DNA from: Marinospirillum sp031581385
Lineage (GTDB): Bacteria; Pseudomonadota; Gammaproteobacteria; Pseudomonadales; Halomonadaceae
Assembly (NCBI RefSeq): GCF_044810985.1
Contig: NZ_CP085242.1
Coordinates: 1,240,001-1,304,000, forward strand
Direction of reading: 5' to 3'
DNA length: 64,000 nt
Positions 42,623 to 52,355 of this stretch are shown here, one piece after another; positions within the stretch are counted from its first letter, which is position 1; every line of letters starts with the position of its first letter. A program made the translations under genes and the position numbers. Under the pieces are notes generated by a model. It saw only the letters and a program-made list of their open reading frames with translations, ran no database searches and was not told the origin of the DNA.

Positions 42623-44434
42623 CTAGTTATCCACCTGCAAAACCGCCAGAAAGGCATCCTGCGGAATTTCCACACGGCCCACCTGTTTCATGCGTTTTTT
42701 ACCGGCTTTTTGTTTTTCCAGAAGTTTCTTTTTACGGCTGGCATCACCGCCATAACACTTGGCCAGAACATTTTTGCGCAAGGCTTTTACGGTTGAACGT
42801 GCCACGATTTGTCCACCCAGGGCGGCCTGAATGGCAACATCAAACATTTGGCGGGGAATCAGCTCTTTCATTTTCTCAACCAGGGAACGCCCCTTGCCGT
42901 GAGCCAGATCACGATGAACAATCAACGCCAAGGCATCCACTTTTTCGCCGTTGATCAAAATATCCAGGCGCGCCAGCTTGGCGGCTTCAAAACGATCAAA
43001 GCTGTATTCCAGGGAAGCAAAACCCCGGGAAGCTGATTTCAAGCGATCAAAGAAATCCAGTACTACTTCCGCCATGGGAATGTCATAGGTCAGCTGCACC
43101 TGGTTACCCAGATACAGCATGTCCTTCTGCATACCACGTTTTTCGGTACACAGGGTAATCACCGGGCCCACCATTTCCTGGGGGGTCAGAATACTGCAGC
43201 GGGCAATCGGCTCGCGCATTTCCTGGATGTTGGCCGGGTCGGGCAGGCGAGTGGGGTTGTCCACATAAATCACATCCCCGTTCTTCATCAGGATTTCATA
43301 AACAACCGTGGGTGCGGTGGTCAACAGATCCAGGTTGTATTCACGCTCCAGGCGTTCCTGGACGATCTCCATGTGCAGCATGCCCAGGAAGCCACAGCGA
43401 AAACCAAAACCCAGGGCATCCGAGCTGTCCGGTTCAAAAAACAGGGAGGCATCATTCAGGGACAGCTTGTCCAAGGCATCCCGAAAGTCTTCAAAATCAT
43501 CGGCGGAAACCGGGAAAAGACCGGCATAAACCTGGGGCTTGACCTTCTTGAAACCGGGCAGACTGGCAACATCCGGTGTTTTGGCATGGGTGATGGTATC
43601 GCCCACCGGTGCCCCATGAATCTCCTTGATACCGGAAACCAGAAAGCCGACTTCACCGGCCCGAAGCTCCTGTTTTTCCACACGCTTGGGGGTGAAAATG
43701 CCCACGCTGTTGGCATCCCACTGCTTGCCCGTGGATTTCATCAGAATCCTGTCACCCTTCTTTAGGGTACCGTTTTTAATCCGCACCAGAGAAACCACAC
43801 CCAGGTAGTTATCAAACCAGGAGTCGGCAATCAGCACCTGCAGGGGGCCATCCGGATCGCCTTCAGGCGGTGGGATCTGCTCAACCAGTCGCTCCAGAAC
43901 CTCTTCAATGCCCAGACCGCTTTTTGCGGAGCAGCGCACGGCATCCGTGGCTTCAATACCGATAACGCTTTCAATTTCCTCGGCAACTTTTTCCGGGTCG
44001 GCTTGCGGCAGATCCATCTTGTTGATGACGGGCACAACCTCCAGCCCCTGCTCTATGGCGGTGTAGCAGTTGGCCACCGACTGGGCTTCGACGCCCTGAC
44101 CGGCATCCACCACCAGCAAGGCACCTTCACAGGCTTCCAGAGAGCGGGAAACCTCATAGGAGAAGTCAACATGGCCGGGGGTGTCGATAAAATTCAACTG
44201 GTAGACTTTGCCGGAGCGGGACTTGTAATCCAGGGTCACACTCTGGGCTTTGATGGTAATGCCCCTTTCGCGCTCCAGATCCATGGAGTCCAGAACCTGC
44301 TCTTTCATTTCCCGATCGGTCAGACCTTCACAGAATTGAATAAAGCGATCAGCCAGGGTGGATTTGCCATGGTCTATATGGGCGATAATGGAAAAGTTGC
44401 GGATATGCTCAAGACGACTCACGTTCACCTGCAC
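42623..44434 (-). CDS. lepA: Elongation factor 4 (LepA)
   Basis: A translational GTPase that acts on stalled or mis-translocated ribosomes. The 603-residue protein has IAHIDHGKSTLADRF, DTPGHVDFSYEVSRS, NKMDLP and the conserved C-terminal stretch KCYGGDASRKKKLLEKQK. Length is typical. It is separated from mucD by 135 bases that include a hairpin with a T tract. Confidence 0.96.
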   Translation of the reverse strand: MQVNVSRLEHIRNFSIIAHIDHGKSTLADRFIQFCEGLTDREMKEQVLDSMDLERERGITIKAQSVTLDYKSRSGKVYQLNFIDTPGHVDFSYEVSRSLEACEGALLVVDAGQGVEAQSVANCYTAIEQGLEVVPVINKMDLPQADPEKVAEEIESVIGIEATDAVRCSAKSGLGIEEVLERLVEQIPPPEGDPDGPLQVLIADSWFDNYLGVVSLVRIKNGTLKKGDRILMKSTGKQWDANSVGIFTPKRVEKQELRAGEVGFLVSGIKEIHGAPVGDTITHAKTPDVASLPGFKKVKPQVYAGLFPVSADDFEDFRDALDKLSLNDASLFFEPDSSDALGFGFRCGFLGMLHMEIVQERLEREYNLDLLTTAPTVVYEILMKNGDVIYVDNPTRLPDPANIQEMREPIARCSILTPQEMVGPVITLCTEKRGMQKDMLYLGNQVQLTYDIPMAEVVLDFFDRLKSASRGFASLEYSFDRFEAAKLARLDILINGEKVDALALIVHRDLAHGKGRSLVEKMKELIPRQMFDVAIQAALGGQIVARSTVKALRKNVLAKCYGGDASRKKKLLEKQKAGKKRMKQVGRVEIPQDAFLAVLQVDN

Positions 44435-44449
44435 TGGAAATAGGTCTAT

Positions 44450-44492
44450 AAAAAAAGGAAGGTGCCGAGTGGGTAATGAAAGCTCGACACCT
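44450..44492 (-). terminator. Possible Rho-independent terminator after mucD
   Basis: On the minus strand AGGTGTCGAG pairs with CTCGGCACCT across a 13-base loop and is followed by a short CC spacer and seven T residues. It would separate the envelope-stress operon from lepA-lepB. The stem has one mismatch, so strength is uncertain. Confidence 0.5.
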
Positions 44493-44569
44493 GGATGGAA
44501 TTTCTCTGAAAACCGATAAAGTCTACCTGATTAGCTGCCCGAGGGAAACTTCGGACAGCTTTAGCAAGA

Positions 44570-45988
44570 CTATTCCGTAATGCGCAGGGCCACAAACAAG
44601 GGGTTGCCCTGGCGAATCAGACGCACGGCAAGGGATTGTCCGGAAGGCAAGTCAGCCGCCAGCTCGGCCAGTTGGCGAGGCGTTTCCACGGGCCGCCCTG
44701 CCAGAGAAACCAGAACATCCCCGCGGCGAATTCCCGCCTGGGCCGCTGGGCTTTCCGGGGCCACCGAAACCACCTGGACACCTGATTCCACAGACCAGCG
44801 CTCCTTCATAGCGGCAGGCAGGGGTTCAACCTGCAGACCCAGACGACCCGCTGCCGCAGGCTCATCTTCTTCGGGGCGTCCTGATGAAGCCCTGGGGTTT
44901 TCCGGCCTTTCACCGACAGCCACCTGCAACTCCAGGCGCTCCCCGTCACGCAGGATGACAAACTCCCCCTCTTTGCCTGGGTTCAGTCTGCCCACAGCTG
45001 GAGGAAGGTCGGATGAGGTTTCTATGTCCACACCTTCCACTTCCAGAATGATATCCCCGGTTTGAATACCTCCAGCCGCCGCCGGACCCTCAGGATCAAC
45101 ATTGGCAATCAGGGCACCCTGGGGCCGATCCAGGCCAAAGGATTCGGCCAGATCCCGATTGACTTCCTGGATCACAACACCCAGCCAGCCACGGCTGACG
45201 CGGCCATTTTCCCGCAACTGCTCAGCCACTTCCATCGCCACCTGCATGGGAATCGCAAAAGACAGACCCATGAAGCCGCCCGAGCGGGTGTAAATCTGGG
45301 AGTTGATGCCAATAACTTCACCGTCCAGGTTGAACAGGGGGCCACCGGAATTACCCGGATTGATGGCCACATCCGTCTGGATGAAGGGAACATAGGTTTC
45401 GTTGGGCAGGGCGCGACCCTTGGCACTGACAATACCGGCGGTGACCGAGTGCTCAAAACCAAAAGGCGAGCCGATTGCCAGCACCCATTCACCCACGCGC
45501 AATTGATCCGAGTCGCCCAGACGGGCCACCGGCAGGCCGTCAGCATCAATTTTCAGCAGGGCCAGATCCGTGGAGGGATCGCTGCCAATCAGTTCTGCCA
45601 CCAGCTCGCGGCGGTCACTCAGGCGCACAATGATTTCTTCAGCATTTTCAACCACGTGGTTGTTGGTCAGCAGGTAGCCATCTTCCGAGATAATAAAACC
45701 CGAACCCAGGGACTGGCGCTGACGCTGGCGTGGTTGTTGAGGTTGTTGCTCTTCAAACTCTTCAAAAAAGTGCCGGAAAATATCCGGAACCTGCTGGCCG
45801 GGAGGAAAACCGCCCTGGAGTGAACGCTGCTGAACCTTTTGCGTGGTACTGATATTAACAACAGAGGGTGAGGCCTCGCCCACCAGATCCGTGAAATCAG
45901 GGAGACCCCGTGCGGCTGAAGCATTCATGCTCCATAGAATGGCCAGCAACAGGATCAGACCTGAAAAGGCTGATTTTTTGTTCAACAT
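44570..45988 (-). CDS. mucD: Periplasmic Do-family serine protease (MucD/DegP type)
   Basis: A 472-residue trypsin-like protease and chaperone with a signal peptide ending ASAARG, the catalytic His in TNNHVVENA, Asp in DLALLKID and Ser in GNSGGPLFN, and two PDZ domains. In Pseudomonas MucD limits AlgU activity. The gene overlaps rseC by seven bases, placing it in the rpoE operon. Confidence 0.94.
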   Translation of the reverse strand: MLNKKSAFSGLILLLAILWSMNASAARGLPDFTDLVGEASPSVVNISTTQKVQQRSLQGGFPPGQQVPDIFRHFFEEFEEQQPQQPRQRQRQSLGSGFIISEDGYLLTNNHVVENAEEIIVRLSDRRELVAELIGSDPSTDLALLKIDADGLPVARLGDSDQLRVGEWVLAIGSPFGFEHSVTAGIVSAKGRALPNETYVPFIQTDVAINPGNSGGPLFNLDGEVIGINSQIYTRSGGFMGLSFAIPMQVAMEVAEQLRENGRVSRGWLGVVIQEVNRDLAESFGLDRPQGALIANVDPEGPAAAGGIQTGDIILEVEGVDIETSSDLPPAVGRLNPGKEGEFVILRDGERLELQVAVGERPENPRASSGRPEEDEPAAAGRLGLQVEPLPAAMKERWSVESGVQVVSVAPESPAAQAGIRRGDVLVSLAGRPVETPRQLAELAADLPSGQSLAVRLIRQGNPLFVALRITE

Positions 45989-46446
45989 TGACTTGACTCC
46001 AGTTCACACTTGGAAAGTATTTTTTGTATTAAAACAGGTTTGGATTGACCGGCATAGCGTCTGGCCAACAGTAAGCCAGCCGTCAACCCCAGCGAGGCAA
46101 ACAGCAATTGGTGTAAAACCGCAGAAAAACCCAGAAATTCTGCAGCCAGACTGGCAAGCAGAAGGGTGACCAAAGGCAGGGCAAACTGCAGCCAGGCGGC
46201 ACGATTCAAGGTGGAGGCATCCACACCCAATTCGACCCGGTCACCAATTTGCAGCGGCTCCTGGCTTTCCACTTCAAGAAGCGGTTGTGAGGCACTCAGC
46301 CAGCGCGATAACAGCCCCTGGCCGCAGCCCCCGGCCAGGCCGCAGGAGGCACAACCCTGCGAATCACAGGCCTTGACCCAGGCACGGCCTTGATCCACGG
46401 CTATCACTTCGGCCTCTTGAGTCACCTGGTTCATGCTGGCTGCCAT
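45982..46446 (-). CDS. rseC: RseC/MucC family envelope-stress membrane protein
   Basis: An inner-membrane protein of the RseC/MucC family with a cytoplasmic N-terminal region rich in cysteines (CDSQGCASCGLAGGCGQG) and two hydrophobic segments near residues 85-125. Its role is not well defined; E. coli RseC modulates sigma-E and is part of a SoxR-reducing set. I use the ATG at 46446; a second ATG at 46434 is equally possible. It starts within ten bases of the rseA stop. Confidence 0.87.
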   Translation of the reverse strand: MAASMNQVTQEAEVIAVDQGRAWVKACDSQGCASCGLAGGCGQGLLSRWLSASQPLLEVESQEPLQIGDRVELGVDASTLNRAAWLQFALPLVTLLLASLAAEFLGFSAVLHQLLFASLGLTAGLLLARRYAGQSKPVLIQKILSKCELESSQC

Positions 46447-46455
46447 GGTCAAAGA

Positions 46456-47118
46456 TTATTGGGAGGCTGCAGGCTGAAGTGAGACACGGTTTTCAACGGG
46501 AGAAAAGTTGTCGGCGTTGGCCTCTGAACGCGACTGCATCAGCTGTTCACCCGTGGCATAGTTCACCAGGGATCGACCGGTAAAGGCCTCAGGGGTGAAA
46601 GGCGAACGCGGTGAAGAAGAGGCCTGCAAAACCGGGCCATTGAGATTTTCAGAGCGAGCCCTGTTGGCTGGCTGAGTTGTTTCCTGTTCAGGTTGCTCCT
46701 GTTGATTGGCCACAGGCACACCACCGGGCTGAACCGCCTCTTTGCTGGCATTGAACACCTGAACGCCGGTAATCACCAGCAAGGCAACCGAAGCGGCCAG
46801 AGCACCACCCCGAAACCACTGGGCTTTATCGGTGCGGTGGCTGACACTGGGTCGGGTAGAAGCAGAGGGCTCGGCCTCCATTTCCAGCTGCTGCATTACT
46901 TTTGCGGAAATATCCACCTGTGCAGCCTGTGGGTGGCCTACACCACGCAAATCACCCTGCAGGATTCCGTGCACCAGATGATAGCGCCGCCATTTGTCAC
47001 CCAACTGCTGCTCCAGCTCCGGCGACCCCTGCATGGCGGTCAACAGGCGCGGCAGTTCCAAATCGTCACCAGCAGCATCCATAATTGATGAAAGGGACTG
47101 GTGCAGTTTTTCTGTCAT
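46456..47118 (-). CDS. rseA: Anti-sigma-E factor RseA/MucA
   Basis: A 220-residue inner-membrane anti-sigma factor. The N-terminal cytoplasmic part (LSSIMDAAGDDLELPRLL and WRRYHLVHGILQGDL) is the sigma-binding domain. One TM segment lies near residues 102-120. The periplasmic part is low in complexity, and no RseB-binding gene partner follows. It is 136 bases after rpoE. Confidence 0.9.
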   Translation of the reverse strand: MTEKLHQSLSSIMDAAGDDLELPRLLTAMQGSPELEQQLGDKWRRYHLVHGILQGDLRGVGHPQAAQVDISAKVMQQLEMEAEPSASTRPSVSHRTDKAQWFRGGALAASVALLVITGVQVFNASKEAVQPGGVPVANQQEQPEQETTQPANRARSENLNGPVLQASSSPRSPFTPEAFTGRSLVNYATGEQLMQSRSEANADNFSPVENRVSLQPAASQ

Positions 47119-47254
47119 GCCTCATTACCTCTTTATCACTGAAAAGCAGAAGTTGCATCTATCTACTAGACATCCTGACCCGGATTTGGTTTTACCGCTC
47201 GGCAAAAAAAATCCCACATTTTTAAAATGTTTTTGCAAGTGTATTGCAATACCG

Positions 47255-47833
47255 TCAGGCCATCAGGCTGTCCACGGCCTTGTCAATGGCTTCACGAGCG
47301 CGAAAAATGCGCGAGCGAACAGTGCCCACCGGGCATTGCATGACCTCGGCAATTTCTTCATAACTCATACCATCAAATTCGCGGAGGCTGATGGCCGTTT
47401 TCAGATCGTCCGGCAGAGCATTGATGGCCGAATAAATACGTTCTTCCAGCTCATCCCGCATCAGATTAGCTTCCGGGGTATCCGAATCCTTCATCTGCGG
47501 TGAAACCGAATAAATCTCCGCCTCGTCAATATCCACATCATTACCGGGGGGGCGACGGCTTCTAGAAACCAGGTGATTTTTGGCCGTATTGATGGCAATT
47601 CGATACATCCAGGTATAAAAAGCACTTTCTGCACGAAAGTTTCCCAGGGCGCGATAAGCCTTGATAAACGCTTCCTGTGCTACATCCTGCATTTCATGAT
47701 GATCCTGAATATAACGCCCGACGAGGGCAATAATTTTATGCTGGTATTTTTTTACCAAAAGGTCGAAGGCGCGTTTGTCGCCTTTCTGAACACGTTCGAC
47801 CAGACGCTGATCAGTTTCCCTTGCGCTTGTCAT
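47255..47833 (-). CDS. rpoE: RNA polymerase sigma-E factor (RpoE/AlgU)
   Basis: An ECF sigma factor for envelope stress. The 192-residue protein contains region 2 (VAQEAFIKAYRALGNFRAES and FYTWMYRIAINTAKNHL) and region 4 (EIAEVMQCPVGTVRSRIFRAREAID), closely like AlgU. It heads the operon rpoE-rseA-rseC-mucD and is divergent from nadB. Confidence 0.95.
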   Translation of the reverse strand: MTSARETDQRLVERVQKGDKRAFDLLVKKYQHKIIALVGRYIQDHHEMQDVAQEAFIKAYRALGNFRAESAFYTWMYRIAINTAKNHLVSRSRRPPGNDVDIDEAEIYSVSPQMKDSDTPEANLMRDELEERIYSAINALPDDLKTAISLREFDGMSYEEIAEVMQCPVGTVRSRIFRAREAIDKAVDSLMA

Positions 47834-47991
47834 CAGGTACTCCAGAATAATTGCCGGTCAGCCTTTCCCTGCCCTATCCGGTCATGTAAATCTTAGACTT
47901 CAGAATGCCTATACCTTAGCATGATAGTGATGACTCAAGAAGTCAGGAAGCTGCTGTATACTAACAGGCTTTTCTTTCTCCGGAGCCAAAG

Positions 47992-49596
47992 ATGCTACCC
48001 ACCCGTGAATTTGATGTGATTATACTGGGCACCGGCGCTGCCGGCATGACCGCAGCCCTGCACCTGGCCCCCAAGTATCGCGTGGCCCTGCTGAGCAAAG
48101 GCAACATGGGTGAGGGTTCAACGCGCTGGGCTCAGGGTGGAATAGCCACGGTCATTGATCCTGAAGACACTCTGGAAGCACACATTGAAGACACCCTGAT
48201 TGCCGGAGGGGGTCTTTGTGATCGCGACACCGTAAACCAGGTGATCACCGAAAGCCGCACCAGCATTCAGTGGCTGATTGACCAGGGCGTACCCTTCACG
48301 CCCGCCAGCCAGGAAGATGCCACCGGCCTGGCCTACCATCTGACCCGGGAAGGGGGCCACAGCCACCGACGGGTCTTGCATGCGGATGATGCCACCGGCA
48401 TGGCGATCATTGATGCCCTGACCGCGCGGGTGAAAGAGCAGAGCAGGATTGAGGTCTTTGAAGGTCACATGGCGGTTGACCTGATTACCCGCCATAAACT
48501 GGGGCTGGCCGAACAGGCCTGCGTGGGCGTGTATGCTCTGGACAACAGCTGCGGAAAGGTTCGGGCTTTTTCGGCCCCTGCCGTCATTCTGGCCACCGGG
48601 GGTGCCAGCAAGGCTTACCTCTATACCTCCAACCCCGACGGCAGCTCCGGGGATGGCATTGCCATGGCCTGGCGAGCGGGTTGCCGGGTCGCCAACCTGG
48701 AGTTCAATCAATTCCACCCCACCTGCCTCTACCATCCCCAGGCAAAAAGTTTTTTGATCAGTGAAGCCTTGCGGGGAGAAGGAGCACAACTGCTGCTCCC
48801 GGATGGCCAGCCTTTCATGCAGCGTTTTGATGCCCGCCGCGAGTTGGCACCCAGGGATATAGTGGCCCGCGCCATTGACCATGAAATGAAGCGCCTGGGG
48901 CTGGATCACGTTTGTCTGGACATCAGCCACAAGCCCGCCGAGTTCATTCGCAGCCACTTCCCCACCATCTACAAACGCTGCCTGGAGCTGGGCATCGACA
49001 TCACCCGCAAACCTTTGCCGGTGGTTCCTGCCGCTCACTATACCTGTGGAGGTGTTGTCACTGATGACAAGGGGGAAACCGACATTCCAGGACTTTATGC
49101 GATTGGTGAGTGTGCCTTTACCGGCTTGCATGGTGCCAACCGCATGGCCAGCAATTCATTGCTTGAGTGCGTGGTTTATGGCCGCCTGGCCGCGGAGGAT
49201 CTGCTGCAGAAAACACTGAATAGCAGGCTGCTACCCGAGCCACCGCCCTGGGATGAAAGCCAGGTGACCGACTCCGATGAAGATGTGGTGATCAGCCACA
49301 ACTGGGATGAGATCCGACGCTTCATGTGGGATTATGTCGGCATCGTACGCACCAACAAGCGTCTGGAAAGAGCCAGCCACCGCATCAAGTTGCTGCAATC
49401 GGAAATCCACGACTACTATTCCAACTATCGCATCAGTGGCGATCTTCTGGAACTGCGCAACCTGGCCACCGTGGCCGAGCTGATCATCGAATCAGCGCGT
49501 CTGCGCAAGGAAAGCCGGGGACTGCACTTCACTCTGGATTACCCGGAACCGGCTGCCGAAGCCAGAAACACCCTGCTGACACCTCCCCGATGGTAG
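47992..49596 (+). CDS. nadB: L-aspartate oxidase
   Basis: NadB oxidises aspartate to iminoaspartate with FAD for de novo NAD synthesis. The 534-residue protein begins FDVIILGTGAAGMTAALHLAP and contains STRWAQGGIATV and HGANRMASNSLLECVV. Its place divergent from rpoE and convergent with ygfX-sdhE matches Pseudomonas. Confidence 0.95.
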   Translation: MLPTREFDVIILGTGAAGMTAALHLAPKYRVALLSKGNMGEGSTRWAQGGIATVIDPEDTLEAHIEDTLIAGGGLCDRDTVNQVITESRTSIQWLIDQGVPFTPASQEDATGLAYHLTREGGHSHRRVLHADDATGMAIIDALTARVKEQSRIEVFEGHMAVDLITRHKLGLAEQACVGVYALDNSCGKVRAFSAPAVILATGGASKAYLYTSNPDGSSGDGIAMAWRAGCRVANLEFNQFHPTCLYHPQAKSFLISEALRGEGAQLLLPDGQPFMQRFDARRELAPRDIVARAIDHEMKRLGLDHVCLDISHKPAEFIRSHFPTIYKRCLELGIDITRKPLPVVPAAHYTCGGVVTDDKGETDIPGLYAIGECAFTGLHGANRMASNSLLECVVYGRLAAEDLLQKTLNSRLLPEPPPWDESQVTDSDEDVVISHNWDEIRRFMWDYVGIVRTNKRLERASHRIKLLQSEIHDYYSNYRISGDLLELRNLATVAELIIESARLRKESRGLHFTLDYPEPAAEARNTLLTPPRW

Positions 49597-49602
49597 CTTC
49601 GC

Positions 49603-50004
49603 TCAGGGTTTGCGCAGATACGAGCGCAACTGGCGTCTTTGCTCGCAACTCAAGGCATCTGGCCACAGCATCCAGCTGCGCAACCCCAAAGGACGCCAGG
49701 GCAGATAAAACACCAGCCAGGTGAAGCTTCGCCACAGCATGGCAGAAGGCAGCAGGTGCAATTCACCCTGACCATCGGTAATCCACCAGCGGCCTTCCTG
49801 AAACTCAATACGACGGGGTGCCTGAGCGCCAAAATCAGCTTTCCAGCGCTGCCAGGTCAGAAAAGCCAGGGGCAAAACAAGCACGGCCACCCAGGGTTGA
49901 GGATGCAAAATCAAAGCCAGGGTAACCAGCAGGCTCACCGTGACCAGGCAGACCCGCCCCCAGTTAGAGACCTTTAAATTGACTGCGATCGCCGTTTTCT
50001 GCAT
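49603..50004 (-). CDS. ygfX: YgfX-family membrane protein (SdhE-linked)
   Basis: A 133-residue protein with two hydrophobic segments near residues 15-50 and the family phrase RSWMLWPDALSCEQRRQLRSYL at the end (partly quoted). YgfX (CptA) was described as a toxin-like partner of SdhE affecting cell shape. The ATG at 50004 lies 41 bases inside sdhE, an unusually long overlap; an upstream start at 50058 is also open. Confidence 0.78.
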   Translation of the reverse strand: MQKTAIAVNLKVSNWGRVCLVTVSLLVTLALILHPQPWVAVLVLPLAFLTWQRWKADFGAQAPRRIEFQEGRWWITDGQGELHLLPSAMLWRSFTWLVFYLPWRPLGLRSWMLWPDALSCEQRRQLRSYLRKP

Positions 50005-50275
50005 GTTCAATGATTTGATTGACGATAGCCTGCAATGAGGGATCTTCAGTTTCCTCACGGCGCATCAGCCAGGTGAACAGATCCTGGTCTTCCAGAGTGA
50101 TCAGGCGCCGGTAGTCGGCTTGCAAGTCTTCACTCAACTGGTCATAACATTTTTCCAGAAAAGGAATCAGCAGCAGATCCAGTTCCCACATCCCGCGTCG
50201 GCTGTGCCAGTAAAGGCGCTTGCGCTCAGGGCTCTGGGGTGTTTCTTGGGCGGGAATTGCTGAATTTGTGGTCAT
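49964..50275 (-). CDS. sdhE: FAD assembly factor SdhE
   Basis: SdhE promotes covalent flavinylation of succinate dehydrogenase. The 103-residue protein has the RGMWELDLLLIPFLE motif with the essential RGxxE. I start at the ATG at 50275 (MTTNSAIPAQ), as the frame upstream lacks family similarity. It overlaps ygfX. Confidence 0.9.
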   Translation of the reverse strand: MTTNSAIPAQETPQSPERKRLYWHSRRGMWELDLLLIPFLEKCYDQLSEDLQADYRRLITLEDQDLFTWLMRREETEDPSLQAIVNQIIEHAENGDRSQFKGL

Positions 50276-50484
50276 TGTCGTCTCTTGAATTGCGGCCAAA
50301 GGGAAAAGAAGCAAGTCTAAGCGCAAAGTGGCTGCAAACCAACCGTCATTTAATGATCCGGCAACCCTTTCCTAAGCAGTTGTTTGCAAGCCAATTATTG
50401 TGTATTTGACAAAAGCCCACTATGCTTGCAGTGTCAAAGAAAAACAACCAGCCTAGCGCCAACAACCCAGGCACGGAGAAGGGC

Positions 50485-50775
50485 ATGACCAAGTCTGAAC
50501 TCATTGAACAGCTAGCAATGCGCAAACCTGAGCTGAGCATCAAGCAGGTGGAGTCGGCAGTCAAACTGCTGTTGGATCAAATAACCGAAAGCTTGGCCAC
50601 GGGTGGACGAGTTGAAGTTCGCGGTTTTGGCAGTTTTTCGTTACATTACCGAGAGCCACGCCAGGGACGCAATCCCAAAACAGGTGACAGTGTTGAGCTG
50701 AGTGGTAAGTATGTGCCTCATTTTAAACCCGGGAAAGAATTGCGTGACCAGGTCAATGCAGCCGCAAAATTCTGA
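50485..50775 (+). CDS. ihfB: Integration host factor subunit beta
   Basis: A 96-residue DNA-bending HU-fold protein. MTKSELIEQLA, GRVEVRGFGSFSLHYREPRQGRNPKTG and VPHFKPGKELRD are diagnostic for IHF beta. The ATG at 50485 is the usual start; the frame upstream is longer. It precedes lapA-lapB as in E. coli and Pseudomonas, although rpsA, its common upstream neighbour, is not here. Confidence 0.94.
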   Translation: MTKSELIEQLAMRKPELSIKQVESAVKLLLDQITESLATGGRVEVRGFGSFSLHYREPRQGRNPKTGDSVELSGKYVPHFKPGKELRDQVNAAAKF

Positions 50776-50829
50776 GCACTGACCGGCCACGGCCCTGAAC
50801 CCATTTCTCCAGGGTGTTACTGCTACACC

Positions 50830-51147
50830 TTGAGGTCTTTTATGCGATTAATTAAATCCCTTTTCACTTTCCTGCTGGTCATTGCCTTACTGCTTCTGGG
50901 CATCTGGTTCACACTGCGCAATCAGGCTCAGGTTCCCCTGGATTTACTCTTCATCCAATTACCGGACAACAGCCTGGCACTGTGGCTGATCCTTAGTCTG
51001 ATCACCGGTGCCCTGGTGGGCCTGCTGCTTCTGCTGCCCTGGTTGACTGGCTGCAAGGCCCACAGCATGAAACTGGAGCGTCAACTCAAACAACAGCAAA
51101 AAGAACTCCATCAACTGCGCACTCTCAGCCTTAAATCACCTGAATAA
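50830..51147 (+). CDS. lapA: Lipopolysaccharide assembly protein LapA
   Basis: A 105-residue inner-membrane protein with two TM segments (about residues 7-27 and 43-66) and a coiled-coil C-terminal tail KLERQLKQQQKELHQLR. LapA works with LapB and FtsH in control of LpxC. It is 26 bases before lapB. Confidence 0.9.
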   Translation: MRSFMRLIKSLFTFLLVIALLLLGIWFTLRNQAQVPLDLLFIQLPDNSLALWLILSLITGALVGLLLLLPWLTGCKAHSMKLERQLKQQQKELHQLRTLSLKSPE

Positions 51148-51173
51148 TTTCGCTTTACTGACTGGCTGACATC

Positions 51174-52355
51174 ATGCTGACGGATTTTTTACTGCTTTTT
51201 CTTCTGGTTTTCGCCCTGGCGACAGGCTGGTGGCTGGGGCGTCGCGAAAAGTTTCGCCGTCAACCACCGCCCGGTACCCTGCCGGAATTAAGCAAAGACT
51301 ATTTTGTGGGCCTGAATTACCTGCTGAACGAACAACCGGACGAAGCCATCGATACCTTTGTTCGCGCCCTGGAAGTCAACTCCGACACCATTGAGACCCA
51401 CATTGCCCTGGGCAACCTGTTTCGTACCCGCGGGGAATCCGATCGTGCCGTGCGCGTTCACCAGAATCTGTTTGCCCGCCCCAGCCTGAGTCGTGAACAG
51501 TCGGAGAGAGTGCAACTGGAACTGGGCAAGGACTTTATGGCCGCCGGACTTCTGGACAGAGCCGAGCGCTTGCTGGAAGAACTGGTCAACAGCCATTCCC
51601 AGGTGGGCCGCAGCAGTCAACTCTTGCTGGTGGATCTTTATGAGCGTGAGAAAGAATGGCAGAAAGCGATCCACACTCTCACCTCCAGCCTGCTCAAGGA
51701 AAACCCCCGTCTGCACAAGGCCGCGGCTCACTATGCCTGTGAACTGGCCACGGAGCTGCTCAGTAAAAACAACTTTGCTGCAGCGCGCAAACAGCTTAAA
51801 CAAGCCCAAGCCTTTGATGCAGCCTGCATTCGCGCCACTCTGTTGATGGCCCAGCTGGAGTTGCAAAGCGGTAGTGCCAAGGCCGCCATCCGCCTGTTAC
51901 TCAGAATCCCCGGACAGGACCCCAGCTATATACCCGCCATGCTGCAAACCCTGGTGGATGCCCACCTGCTGCTCAAGCAGCCCGGAGAACTGGCCAACAA
52001 TCTGGAAAAGCTGCTGCGGGAGCATAGCTACACCTCCATTCTTCTACACTTGGCCGAAACTCTGCGCAGTCTGGACCGTCATCAGGAAGCCCTGGAAAAG
52101 GTCAGTCATCACATGCGCCAGCAGGTTTCCCTCAAGGGCGTGGACTACCTGATTGACCTCTACCTGGATCAGGCTTCAGGTGAGGAAAGAGCGCACCTGA
52201 TCACTCTGCGCAACCTGACCCGCCAACTGCTGGAGCACAAACCGGAACACCAATGCACCAGCTGTGGCTTTCAGAGCGTCCAGCTTTACTGGCAGTGCCC
52301 CAAATGCCGGGAATGGGGCAGCATCAAGCCCATTATTGGGGTAGAAGGCGAATAA
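51174..52355 (+). CDS. lapB: Lipopolysaccharide assembly protein LapB
   Basis: A 393-residue inner-membrane TPR protein that delivers LpxC to FtsH. It has one N-terminal TM segment, about nine TPR units beginning YFVGLNYLLNEQPDEAI and a C-terminal rubredoxin-like zinc site CTSCGFQSVQLYWQCPKC. The 3' end overlaps pyrF tail to tail by 23 bases. Confidence 0.94.
   Translation: MLTDFLLLFLLVFALATGWWLGRREKFRRQPPPGTLPELSKDYFVGLNYLLNEQPDEAIDTFVRALEVNSDTIETHIALGNLFRTRGESDRAVRVHQNLFARPSLSREQSERVQLELGKDFMAAGLLDRAERLLEELVNSHSQVGRSSQLLLVDLYEREKEWQKAIHTLTSSLLKENPRLHKAAAHYACELATELLSKNNFAAARKQLKQAQAFDAACIRATLLMAQLELQSGSAKAAIRLLLRIPGQDPSYIPAMLQTLVDAHLLLKQPGELANNLEKLLREHSYTSILLHLAETLRSLDRHQEALEKVSHHMRQQVSLKGVDYLIDLYLDQASGEERAHLITLRNLTRQLLEHKPEHQCTSCGFQSVQLYWQCPKCREWGSIKPIIGVEGE

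Noticed and set aside
44533..44562. Hairpin AGCTGTCCGAA/CTCGGGCAGCT after mucD as terminator
   Set aside because: No T tract follows on the minus strand; the hairpin 40 bases further on is the better candidate.
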